64,000 nt of DNA. Source: Skeletonema tropicum. Lineage: Eukaryota > Bacillariophyta > Thalassiosirophyceae > Thalassiosirales > Thalassiosiraceae. The notes under the pieces are model-generated. The model was not told the origin of the DNA. It made no database searches and saw nothing but the letters and a program-made list of their open reading frames with translations. Positions 51,751-62,500 of the stretch are shown here, one piece after another. The stretch is from positions 496,001-560,000 of the forward strand of contig CM074129.1 in the NCBI GenBank assembly GCA_037178625.1, written 5' to 3'. The first letter of the stretch is position 1; each line of letters opens with the position of its first letter. A program made the translations under genes and the position numbers.

Positions 51751-52244
51751 CGTCTAGAATGCATCTAACACTTACAATTACTGAGTATAATTCACAATAA
51801 TGAGCACTTAATGTAATTAAGGCCAGCTCGACTGAGCTGCTTTTGCTCTGATTTGCTGCTTTGAGAGTGCGGTGCCGGGCGCCGAGAACGTGGTGTCGCT
51901 TGAGGCCTAACATGGCAGGATTCGGCTCTAATCGTGACAGGACATTTTACGAACCTTCAAAATACGATCAGATTGTTAGCAGGTTCGCGGGTGATGGATG
52001 TCAAATAAATGTCCCGGTTATTTGTCCCTTTACTATCTACGACCGACACACAAACTGCACCCCAATTTAACCCTACTTAACGAAAATTTGAGTGTAAAAT
52101 ACATCGGAATTCCGTACTTTACGTCCTTTCCCAGTGTAAAATCTACACATTTTCTTGAAATACAAATTTGTAATATCTCTGGCTGTGTTCGCTGTGTTGC
52201 GCGGCAAAATGCGGCAAGGGAAATTACATGATTTCTACCTCACT

Positions 52245-54076
52245 TTTCAGTGTAACTTTACACTGGGAGGACCGGACGGCCACTGGACTGCCCATGAGAA
52301 GCCACGAGAGCAGCAGGCCCGCCGCTTCGCAAAAAAGATCCTAAAATCCATGACACCACCCTTAAAGTACCACTAACTCATATCATCCATCACACTGACA
52401 ACAATGGCGAAACAGAAGTCTCCGAGGGCAGCCGCCCTAGAAAGAAGAGAGCGTCGGCAAAACAATCGCGCCCGAAAGCCTCCCGTAGCGCTCCTGCAGC
52501 CGCTGCAAGGGCATCCAAAAATCTTGTCGAAAAGAGTTTAGTTTTGTTGCCGTCGGTAGCATGAAAATTTACCTCGGCCATCTCATTCGATTTGGTGTTG
52601 ATCTCTTCGATAATCACAAAGAAAAATTGACCGATCAGCACCTGGAAAATAAGACCGATGCCGATAATAAAGATAAGGCAGAGAAGAATAAGAAGAGGAC
52701 GGCGCTGAGAAATTTATCGTCCATGCTGCCAACGCTATCGTACCATTGCATGATGGGCAGCACCACAACAGTTTCATTAAGATTGATGGAGACAACTCTC
52801 TTGATTATGATACAGTTGTGGAGTACATGGCCTCCAAGTATAATATTGTTGAGGTTGAACGTTCATGTGCTGAAAAATACATGAAAGAAATGAAAATCGA
52901 AGATGAAATCACCTCCGACATGGTAGTCGAAGATGGTAGAGTTCGACTTAAAGTCTTCCAATCAATTGACCAATATAATGGCATACGCAGTGCGGTTGCC
53001 TGGGTCTACAAAGTAGCGAGAGTGGAGATGCCTTTTGCGCAAGAGCTTGGGACCTACATCAAAGGAATTACTCGCCACGTCACCGCCGCCAAGCAACACC
53101 TTGGTCTCAAGCTTACGAAGGGCAAAGCTGTGTTGAAGCCTGAAGCATTCGAGCTGATTGCGGAGCATTTATTTCGAAGTGGACAAAACGTGATATTTTT
53201 AGTCACCTTGTGTTTCTTTTAGACTGGAATCTGATGAATAGGAGTAAAAACTGCATGAATGCGCAAATGATACACATCGATTTTGAGAATGAATACTTGA
53301 AGATTAAATTCGGGAAGGAGAAGGGCAAGCAGCATGGTGACTTGCACGGTCCATGGCATTGTTTTGCCAATCCAGAAAAGCTTCATCTCTGTCTAGTGCT
53401 AGCGTTTGCACGGTACATCTTCACGTTCCCGGAGGTTCTTCAACAGGGGAAGCCATTGTTTACCGGCACGAAGCATGCTTGATCTCTTCAGTTATCTCAA
53501 GGATGATTTGTTTTCCATGGGGATCGACTGGCAAGAACTTGGAACTCACTCTGCCCGAAAAGGCGTCGGAAGCATGGTAGCCAATGCAAGTACTATTGGC
53601 CCACCGATTGTCGCCTTGTGCCTACGAGCAGGTTGGAAGTTTGAGGTGTTAAGGTGAAGGAGACATATCTCTTTCGTCAGGATGCAGGTGATTTGAACGT
53701 GGGGAGGAGAGCTGCGTGCCTCGACGTTGAGACGAAAGAGTTTATTCAAACTTCTGCAAATCAAATCGCACGGGAGAGCTCGCTTGGACCACCGTGTGCG
53801 GTAGGATGACAACTGCAAACGCATTCGTAACCCAAGGAACAAGTTACAGATTGAAAAACGAAAACAACAGCAGACAGAGGAGAATAATCTTGTGTTGTAG
53901 GTCTACATTAAATGTATATTATTACTTTCAACCTCTTCGTTTGAGTAGTTGCATTGCATGATGCATGTAGTGCGGTATTGAGGTGTGCTGTCGTCGGGGC
54001 ACCAGCGGGCACAGGGGAGGCAGCTTGTACCCCGTAGACAGGGCTTTTTGTGCCCAGTGTAAAAATTACACTGAAA
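52245..54076 (+). mobile_element. Crypton-like tyrosine recombinase element
   Basis: Short inverted ends bracket a recombinase gene: TTTCAGTGTAACTTTACACTG then GG at 52245-52267, and the near complement CCCAGTGTAAAAATTACACTG then AAA at 54053-54076. A further CCCAGTGTAAAATCTACAC lies at 52131. The length of 1.83 kb suits a Crypton-like unit. The ends are my inference; Cryptons often lack inverted repeats. Confidence 0.55.
52404..53820 (+). pseudogene. Tyrosine recombinase, broken by frameshifts
   Basis: Coding pieces in order: a basic N-terminus (from about 52404), a core-binding region at 52746-53222 (SIDQYNGIRSAVAWVYKVAR...IKGITRHV), and LLDWNLMNRSKN...GPWHCFANPE...VLAFARYIFTFPEVL at 53210-53482. 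Then comes MGIDWQELGTHSARKGVGSM at about 53510-53580 and KETYLFRQDAGD.NVGRRAA to about 53820. HSAR fits the HxxR box and the Tyr of ETYLFRQ could be the nucleophile. At least three frame changes (near 53205, 53480, 53650) mean it is probably dead. YR enzymes cut and rejoin DNA by a covalent Tyr link. Confidence 0.65.
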
Positions 54077-55210
54077 TTTGATCCACTTGTACTTAATTAA
54101 CTTCGGGTTAGAACAGGACTTCCACTGCTTTATGATACAACATCATTATCTACCTTCCACCTATTGCATTATACTTTTACGTATGTGTTCCTCTTAGACT
54201 GAGAGAGAAACGAACTTTGAGCTCCTTGCAGATCGATAAAGGATAAATTCTATTTTTTTTTCGCAAGCACACAAGACTCAGAGAGATCTTTGACGAGATT
54301 GTATTTGTATTACATGCTGTAGAGGCAGTATGAAGAATCATTACTGACGTAGCAGCACACATACATGTTGGTTTTAGTCATAATTTCGCCTCTTGCGGGC
54401 TAATCAGACGTACTTTAAAATTTCTGTTATATTATTATTCTCTCAATATGCACCTACTACTAGGTACTGAACAAATAATTGAGGATGCGCTAATGCTAAC
54501 AAAGAATTATTTACCTTACGGGCACTGACACTGGCTTCGATGGGAAGCTTTTAAGGGTAACAGATGGTGGTCATACAGTTTTACTCCTCTCCGCACTGTG
54601 AAGTCAAAGGCCCAAGCATGTGAGATGTCAGTAGTAGCACTAGAGCAGATTGAGACAGAAGTTAACCGTAACTGCTGGCTGTATTGGGTGATGGGAAAAG
54701 AAAAAGCGAACTCGATACGCTTTGTATCTATCATGCAATACCATCGTATTATTGTCTAGCGGTGCTGGCAAGACATGATTTGAAAATGGTGTGAAGAAGA
54801 TGATGAGGAAGTTGTGACACAAAATAATGTCGTAAGCGAGAAAATCATTTGGTATGTCCTTTCTTGCGTCCGCCGTCTCATCTGGCGTTGACTATGGGAG
54901 AGTGGTACACCCGAAGAATATTGATCTAAATTTTCAAGTAAATGTTATCTGTTCTCTCACAGTATATTTTTATCATATCGAAAAAATATATTATTACTTC
55001 AATGATATCAAGTCAAGGGATTCCACTTCAAAATTACTTGAGCGTTAGAGGCGTTGGAGCTTGCTTGGAGCGCGCACGACTTCAGCACGCACAGTGGGCC
55101 TCGTCTCGCAATTTTGTACTGCTGTCGTGCAAACCGTATTTTAATTCTGTTGCTACAAACTCACAAGAACAAAGCACTACATCCAACTATATAACACTTC
55201 CTAATAACTA
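54077..55210. other. Intergenic stretch with a dispersed repeat
   Basis: No supported gene. The block at 54316-54432 recurs at 59107-59226; its end is also at 56501-56527. Confidence 0.45.
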
Positions 55211-56179
55211 ATGAGGCGCCTCCGAAACCGGGGTCAGGGTGACGATGATGACATCCACCGACAAAGAGGAAGAAAGTCGAGAAATGTAGAGGAGGTAGTG
55301 ATGACCAATAATTCGACTCAACAACGCGGTAGACAAAAGGAAAAGACATCACAAGTGACAAGGCTTACTGCCAAGACAAGGAAAGCGCCAGGCTATGCTT
55401 CTTCGAAATTGAAGAAGATATCGCCCATGGCGCCTGAAAAAGAGTATAAATTGGCAAGCAACACATCTCAGCAGCATGGTGTCAAAGCCGTCGTCCAAGA
55501 GAAACGTCATGATTTAAACACTTTGAGAGAAGCACCCGATGAAAATCGTGATTTGCCAGTAGCATTACAGATAGAGCTGAACGCTCTCATTCATGAATCA
55601 CCTAAGCGTAAGCAGCCTGTCAAGTCAAAAGCCAAGCCAACAGCCAAGCCAACAGCCAAGCCAACACTCAACAAACTCATACATGCATTGATCGAAGAGA
55701 CCTTTTTCCTATGTGGAGATTGTGGAGAGACTCTATTCCAAGAAGATCTGGACGAAGCAAGTGAGTTTTTAGTCCAAGTTGACAGAGAGATGACAGAACC
55801 TGTGAATATCAATAGAATACCTACCTTTGATAAGAAAGAAAACTTTCAAGAGAAGACAAAAAAAGTGCTTGAATTCACAAAAGCTTTGGAAGAAGATGCA
55901 CAGATGCAAAAGAAAGAAACAAAAGTAAAAGTAAAACATGGAGAGGTGGATAGACTCAACAAGCTGCTCCCTAGAGCTTTGTGGATGTTCTTGAATAATG
56001 AACGGAGGAAAGAAGTTTTTACTTCGGACCATATCCGCTCTCTCCTTAGACTTCACTTTGATGAAGTTACATTTGCAAAAAAGAGTACTTGCAAGAGAGA
56101 TGTTTTGTTAGCAGAGTTGGAAAAGATACATGACGAAAATCCTGACCTAATGCAAGTTGCTGCTAGATTGTATTTGTAA
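55211..56179 (+). CDS. Lysine-rich protein with a C-terminal domain shared with the gene at the window end
   Basis: 322 residues. Residues 1-115 are basic and disordered. Three AKPT units follow (near 140-150), then a small segment FFLCGDCGETLF with CxxC. A Lys/Glu helix leads to a compact C-terminal domain starting near residue 255: VDRLNKLLPRALWMFLNNE, then SDHIRSLLRLHFDEV, CKRDVLLAELEKI and a PDLMQ end. The same domain is coded on the minus strand at 63760-64000. Family not recognised; a small helical DNA- or protein-binding domain is a guess. Confidence 0.65.
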   Translation: MRRLRNRGQGDDDDIHRQRGRKSRNVEEVVMTNNSTQQRGRQKEKTSQVTRLTAKTRKAPGYASSKLKKISPMAPEKEYKLASNTSQQHGVKAVVQEKRHDLNTLREAPDENRDLPVALQIELNALIHESPKRKQPVKSKAKPTAKPTAKPTLNKLIHALIEETFFLCGDCGETLFQEDLDEASEFLVQVDREMTEPVNINRIPTFDKKENFQEKTKKVLEFTKALEEDAQMQKKETKVKVKHGEVDRLNKLLPRALWMFLNNERRKEVFTSDHIRSLLRLHFDEVTFAKKSTCKRDVLLAELEKIHDENPDLMQVAARLYL

Positions 56180-57836
56180 TGTAACAAGAAAATTTATATA
56201 CGCACGATACGTCTGACATGAGTGGCGAAATCATCATCTCGGCATCATTTAATGATGCTGTCTATCTCACCAAGGCAACAACTTTCTAACTGCATTGATA
56301 TACTTGCTATATTATCCAATTCTCTCGGTTGTCCTGGTGAGAAGTCCATACCCTAGCAAACTGCACAACGAATTGTTTGCAAAATTTATCGGCTCTTTCT
56401 TGAATCACATTGACTTATGTTCTTAAGTGCTAAAGTCTTGCCCAAACCATAAAAGATGTAGAAAAGATCCAGTAGATTGAATTTTACTGCAGTTCTATGA
56501 CAGACGTACTTTAAAATTTCTGTTACATATGATAGACTTCTTTTGAGCTTGAGCAGGGATATACGGCACTGTATATGCCATTGTCAATACGACGCCATAT
56601 ACAAAACATAACAAAGTGTTCTACTATTGGGTGATAAGTTATGATTAAGAAGAAGCCTAAGTTAGGGTCAGTATTATAGCTATTTCTAGCAAAGACATAG
56701 CGTGAGAGAGCCTAAAATAAGTTGATACTGGAATCCATAGTGCACCATATTGATCTTCTGTTCATCATGTAAGCTCTGCTAACGACTTCGAGCAATGCTG
56801 CTAAATCCCAAAAAGGAAGTGCTAAGGCAGAGAAATCCGTGCAATACACCTGGATGGAAAGATGCAGTATTGCCGATCTAATCACCACACCTTCTGCTGC
56901 GTGCTCGTTCCTACCAAATTCCTGGAAATGGTGGCTCCACGATCGAATTCCCATCAAAGCCACAGAATGGTACGCAGAGTAATGATCGAATGAACGTCAG
57001 CTAATACTTGGATACAGCAAAAATGCAATCTGGGACCTGGCACACTAATGCTCTTGCCAGTGAAGGCAACTTTTGTGGCGACGGGGAAGGTTGAAGAGTG
57101 TGCTAATGCCGATGCATAATATATGAGAGCGAGGAAAGCAATACGCAATAGTTCAACTATTAACTGGCAGCGTACAATTCATCAAAGATTCTACAGCAAC
57201 CAAACTCTCTATTCGTGGCAACAGAACAGAGATTGGTTCGAGCAAATCGCAGGGAAAACTGATAGAAATGAAACAGAGTTCAAGCCATACTACAATAGCT
57301 TGAGTCCTTTTTGGAAGCAAAATGTCTCATATCGACTCTTGCTTGGATATTAAATCTAGAGTAGGAGACACTTAGCCGAATTAGATGACATTCAATGACC
57401 TATTAGAGAAGAATAGAGACGAATTTTAGCAATCTGATAGAATTGATACTGATGAGCTGCAACATCGAACTTTCCTCCTCTTTTTCGCCTCCAATTCAGG
57501 CGAAGCCAAGGCACAGCCTGAGAACATGGCTGCTAATAATGCGAGAGAGAAGTTGCATAGTGGATCATCTATTTGCAGGAAATTGGTAGACTACAACTTA
57601 TCTTCCTTTGCGTGCGTTGAGATGAGCTGAGTTGTGTGTGATTTCGTCAAAATCAGCGTTCAACCGACCATGTTGGTAGTTGTAATGTACAGAATCTGCG
57701 ATCTAACGCTCCGTTCAAGACATTGCCCACCAATTCCCCCATGGGCTATGTCCCCCTTTTGGTACTCTCGTCAGGCACACAAAAGATCTTTCTTCACACA
57801 CAAAAAAGACCAAACCACCTTCATCAACCAACCAAC
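56180..57836. other. Intergenic stretch
   Basis: No intact gene. On the minus strand a 64-residue frame (57148-56954) starts with a signal-peptide-like MRIAFLALIYYASALAHS, and an 83-residue frame follows in another phase. Without a clear link I do not call a gene. Confidence 0.4.
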
Positions 57837-58718
57837 ATGACCATCTTAGTCAATAAAACGAGCCGCGGTCAAATGGACAGCGGCTTCCATCGGCAAAGGA
57901 GTAGTACGTCAAGATATCATACTCGTGGGTCGCCACACCATCACGGGATGCCTCGGAAGCGCAGCCACATTGTGACCCAGTCACAGCAGTCAGAGATGGA
58001 CAATGACTCCTGTCGGCGCAACCATTCTTTGACCGAATCACAGTCGGAGCTGGCAAAACTCTATAGTAAACAACAGAGTAAACGTAGGAATAAGACATCA
58101 CTGAAGATGATGTTCATGGCTTACAAGCCAACGAAGGTACACCGTGGTCCGCCAAAGTCGATAACTATTATTCAGACCGTCGAGACACCCTCAGTCGAGC
58201 CAAAGTTTGTTGGTACAATGAACGACTTTGCTCAAGTGGAAGTGATCCCTGATGAAAAGAAACTTTTAGAGCATTCATCAACAGAGAAGCCTAAGAAGAA
58301 GGGTGGCGTGATGAAGTGGATGAAGCTCCACAAGAATACGGCTGTCGCAGATGAATCCGTGGAGAACAATACCGTCGTCATCACCATCAATTCTACTGAT
58401 ACTGCTGGTGAAGATGCATGTGCTGTCGAATCTAATGTTAAAGAAGTCACTGGTAGCCAGATAGTGAAGTCTTCTAGCTATTCTGCCGCCTCAGGGGATA
58501 ATGCAACATCAAGACTTCAACTCCAAGACAAACTTAGTTTAATGCGAGGCCTTCTCAAATGCTGCCAGATTGAAATTACTGATGTGGCTTTACCAACCCC
58601 TGCAGCTGCAAATGTAGGAATTTCGGAGGAGGAGAACAGCCTAGTGGAGGGTGTCAATGAGGAATCCAAGGAGCAGCAAGGAGTTGAGGTTGATATCGTC
58701 GAGGGTGTCTCAAAATAA
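57837..58718 (+). CDS. Hypothetical basic/disordered protein
   Basis: 293 residues from ATG 57837 (context CCAACATGACC); the open stretch upstream has no better start. The N-terminal 100 residues are His/Arg/Ser-rich (SSTSRYHTRGSPHHHG). LARLY-like and KTSLKMMFMAYKPTK segments follow, then a Lys-rich GGVMKWMKLHK, a Thr/Val-rich part, and LQDKLSLMRGLLKCCQIEI near residue 230 as the only clear helix. The C-terminus is acidic. No known domain and no membrane segment. Confidence 0.6.
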   Translation: MTILVNKTSRGQMDSGFHRQRSSTSRYHTRGSPHHHGMPRKRSHIVTQSQQSEMDNDSCRRNHSLTESQSELAKLYSKQQSKRRNKTSLKMMFMAYKPTKVHRGPPKSITIIQTVETPSVEPKFVGTMNDFAQVEVIPDEKKLLEHSSTEKPKKKGGVMKWMKLHKNTAVADESVENNTVVITINSTDTAGEDACAVESNVKEVTGSQIVKSSSYSAASGDNATSRLQLQDKLSLMRGLLKCCQIEITDVALPTPAAANVGISEEENSLVEGVNEESKEQQGVEVDIVEGVSK

Positions 58719-59505
58719 TACCGCTGCGTCGGTTGTAAGAAAACAAGGAAACATTTTTTGATGTTGATAGAAACAACATCGAAATTGTCAAGCAAAGAAG
58801 TCTACAAGGTTATTACACGGGGTGGTGTCCATTCGCAAGGAGAAACTACTAGAATGGACAGATGATAAGTAGGTAGCAACTTGACGAGAAATACCAAAAT
58901 ACATGTGCATGAATTCATACCATGTCATAGTTAGGATTTGACTGCCATATAGCAGATAATTAGTGGCACTGATACTTTAAGTATCAAGACAAGAAAATAA
59001 AAGTAAATATTGTACACAAAATGTATCTGGAGTTGTTTGCGTCTGTTTCATTGTATACACGCTAGAGATAGCTTGAGTTGGATTGTGGAGTGCGATCTGA
59101 GAAACAGCTGTGGAGGCAGTATATTATGAAGTATCATTACTGTCGACGCAGCACACATGTTCGTTAGTCATAATGTCGCCCCTCTAGAGAGGGCTAATCA
59201 GACGTACTTTAAAATTTCTGTTATATGCTTGAGTTGGATTGTGATTCTCAGCAGTTGTATTACGAAAAACAAGAAAGACACTGACGCTAAAATAGACTTT
59301 AGACTTCCGGCGACTTGAGTGCCGGGCATCCGTTAGAGTGTGCCGGGCATCCGTTAGAGTAAAACCAACGCTCGATAATCTATTTTTTGTGCACCTCGCG
59401 GCGTTTCTTCTTGGCTTTCTGAACAAGTCGTTCTCAGCAATATCACAAAACCAATAGCCCCATCCACCACGCTGCTGTTATTGGTTACAATTCGCCACAG
59501 TCATC
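58719..59505. other. Upstream region of the 1303-residue gene
   Basis: No gene. Holds the dispersed repeat copy 59107-59226 and the 21-bp tandem at 59319-59360. Confidence 0.45.
59319..59360 (+). promoter_or_regulatory. Two exact 21-bp tandem copies upstream of the Ser/Lys-rich gene
   Basis: GTGCCGGGCATCCGTTAGAG followed by T, twice in a row with no mismatch, ending 145 bp before the start codon. Position suggests a regulatory tandem, but this is inference. Confidence 0.35.
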
Positions 59506-62500
59506 ATGGGCGGGCTTGTAATACAGAGCCGCGAACGTGGCCGCCGACAACGGAGGAGCCAGAGCAGCGTTCAGGGCAGCGTGCATAGCGGCAGCACTCG
59601 ACAAAGGAGTAACAGTGCGAAACATAGGAGCAGCAGTAGGCAGAGGAGTAACAGTAGGCAGCAAAGGGGCGGATCTGCACAACAACATGATGCATTCGCT
59701 GCGCCTACCGTTCAGAAGTCTAGACTTAAATTATTCTCCAAAAGCAAAGAGAGGAAGCAGAGGATGACGCAAGAAGAGATCGAGAGGCGGAATCTGTACG
59801 CCGAGTATGATGATCGAACTGAAGCTGATACTAGCGACGTTGGGAGTTTCTACTCCGAAAGAGACCGTGCTACATCTTTTGAGTCAGATCCAGATCCAGA
59901 GCGAGAACCGGAACTAGAGCCTGAGTCTGAACCAGAGCAAGAGTTAGTGACAGAGCCTTCGTCGAAGCAAAATTTGAATTCAACCTGTCAATTTGGATTC
60001 AATCTCGAAGATATGAAGGAAGGTCTGAATGGTGCATACAACTACGGTAAATCGATGTTTGATACTCAGGTCGTGTTGACTGCTCTCTTTCCAGTGGAGG
60101 AAGATCAATCTGCAGTAGAAGCTAGTATTGTTGAACCGACTGTAGTAGCAGAAACTGTAGCAGCTGAAACTGAGGCAGAAACGGTAGCACCTGAAACTGA
60201 GGCCGAAGAAGATGCAGCTGATGAAAAAGTTGAAGAAGATGTGCAAGAATTTGCGTCCGTAACCAAGTTGAGCATGAAGGAAGAGGAAGGAGAAGAAGTT
60301 GTCATTAAAAAGGAACAGAAGGAGGTGAGATGGCAAAAGGAAGTGTTGAAAGAGGAGAAACCGAAGAAGAGGAGAGGTATTTTGAGGCGACCGATGAGCC
60401 GAAAGTATGATCGTAAGAGGAGCACTGCGCCTAACAAGATTGATCTTAGTGTGTCAGGATCGCGTAACTCACGTTCCAAAGAGAAGAGAAGTAGCTCACG
60501 TTCCAAAGAGAGGAAGAGTGGCTCACGTTCCAAAGAGAGGAAGAGTAGCTCACGTTCCAAAGAGAGGAAGAGTGGCTCACATTCCAAAGAGAAAAAGAGC
60601 AAAGTAAGGAAAGAAAAGAAGATTCGCGGGGATGATAAGAGAGAGCTTGAAAACATGCAGCGCATGATTACGCCTGATACGAGAGACGATGCTGAGGAAG
60701 AGGAGGTTTTCGCAACGGTCGAAGGTAAGAACGATGCGAACGATAGAGAGACCGGAAAAGAAGACGAAAGCAATAAAGACAATATTAAAGAGGAGGAAAA
60801 TAGGAGCAGCAACAAAGAGGAGGAGAGCACGAACGTTGTGAAAGAGGAGGAGAACAAGAACAACTCTCAAGAGGAGGATAATGAAGAGACTGAGGAAAGG
60901 ATTAAAACTGTGACATGGAATGATTTTGCACTAGTCGGAAAGGCACGTACCGCCGTCGCTTCAGTCCTAGCCCGAACTCTCGAGCAGCATAATCGGGCTG
61001 ATCCTCATGGCGACTCTACTCCCAACACGAGTCTGTCCGAGACGAAGCCAATCCTTGAGAATGATGGTACTTCTTCCATTGACAAAAGTCCCAGTAAGGT
61101 CGAGCCCATTCTCGAACAACCTGAAAGCAATTCTCTTCTCGAGAACAGCCTCGCTGAGAAAGCATCCATCCTTCGGGAAGAGAGCAATTCCCTTCTCGCG
61201 ACCAGCCTCAAAGAGCGTGCAAAAGTGGATGCGAACCCCGTTCTTAAACAAGATAGCATTGCAATTGGAAATGTCACCACTGAAGATGTTCCAGAGAGTG
61301 ACAAAAATACTTCTTTTGAAGGGTCAGAGGTTATTATTGAAAAAGCTGATGGTGACAATACCGTCGTGTCTTTCCTCACCCAAGCTACTGGTCAAACTAA
61401 GTGGACAAGTTATTTCAGTCCAGCTAAGTTTCTTGAGGGAAAGAAGGAGAGTGAGACTATTCATGATGAAGATGACGACAATTTCAACACACCTATTTTT
61501 GCTTCCATCTTCGGCGGCGGCGGAGATGGAGATGCTACAGTTGTTTCAGGCCTAACACTTGCTTCTGGTCAAAGTAAGTGGACTCACTACTTGAAGCCTT
61601 CAGAGTTAAATCCGATTCACGATAAAGATGAGGATAAGTCAATTGCTTCCAAACGAGATGGCAGTCCTAGTACTGCATCAAAGCAATCCTCAGTCAAAAA
61701 GACAGGGATTGAGCTTGATGTAAAAGGAAAAGTACAAGGAGAAGAAGCAGTAGTAGCAGAAATGGAACATGATGATGCTACCAAGCATACCTTTCCTTCT
61801 TTGTTTGGTGACCATAGAGATGATGCAGATGCAAATACAGTTGTTTCAGGCCTGACCCTTGAATCTGGTCAAAGTAAGTGGACTCACTACTTCAAGCCTT
61901 CAGAGTTAAATCCGATTCCTGAAAATGAGAAGTCAAGCTCCCCAAAAGCATGCAAAAATACTACTATTGTCGAACTGACAGAAGTGGTGGATTCCTTCAC
62001 AGAGGATTCTGGTTCTGAATCGAACTCTTCTAGCTCGAGCTCAGGCTCGGGCTCGGGCTCGGGCTCAAGCTCAAGCTCAGGCTCAAGCTCAAGCGGCTCG
62101 ACTGCGGCAAGAACAGCTTATTCATCGAAAATTAGGGCTGAGGATACAGATTTCTTTGAACAGGAGACGAATAAACCAGCAACTACACGCTCTGTGAAGT
62201 CATCAAGCGGTACATCCAAATCTTCCAAGGCCAAGCTGCCTTCTTGTGACGCAAGCATTGCATCATCGCCCAATGTGCCGTCAAGTTCTCGCTCAGTGAA
62301 GTCAAGCTTGTCAAAAGCGTCAAAAACTTCCAAGGCGAAGCTTCCTTCTAGTGGCGCAAGCATTGCATCGACGCCCAACGTGCCATCAAGCTCACGCTCG
62401 GTGAAGTCATCTGGTGGCCAGTCGAAATCTTCCATGACCAAGCTTCCTTCTAGCGGTGCAAGCATTGCATCAACTCCCAATGTGCCATCAAGCTCACGCT

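Noticed and set aside
56954..57148. Minus-strand 64-codon frame with a signal-peptide-like start
   Set aside because: The chain stops soon after the leader and I found no splice sites linking it to the next frame.
57123..57353. 76-codon plus frame
   Set aside because: It overlaps the previous frame antisense and has no recognised features.
60105..60863. Minus-strand Ser/Phe/Leu frame of 252 codons
   Set aside because: Shadow of Glu/Lys codons of the 1303-residue gene.
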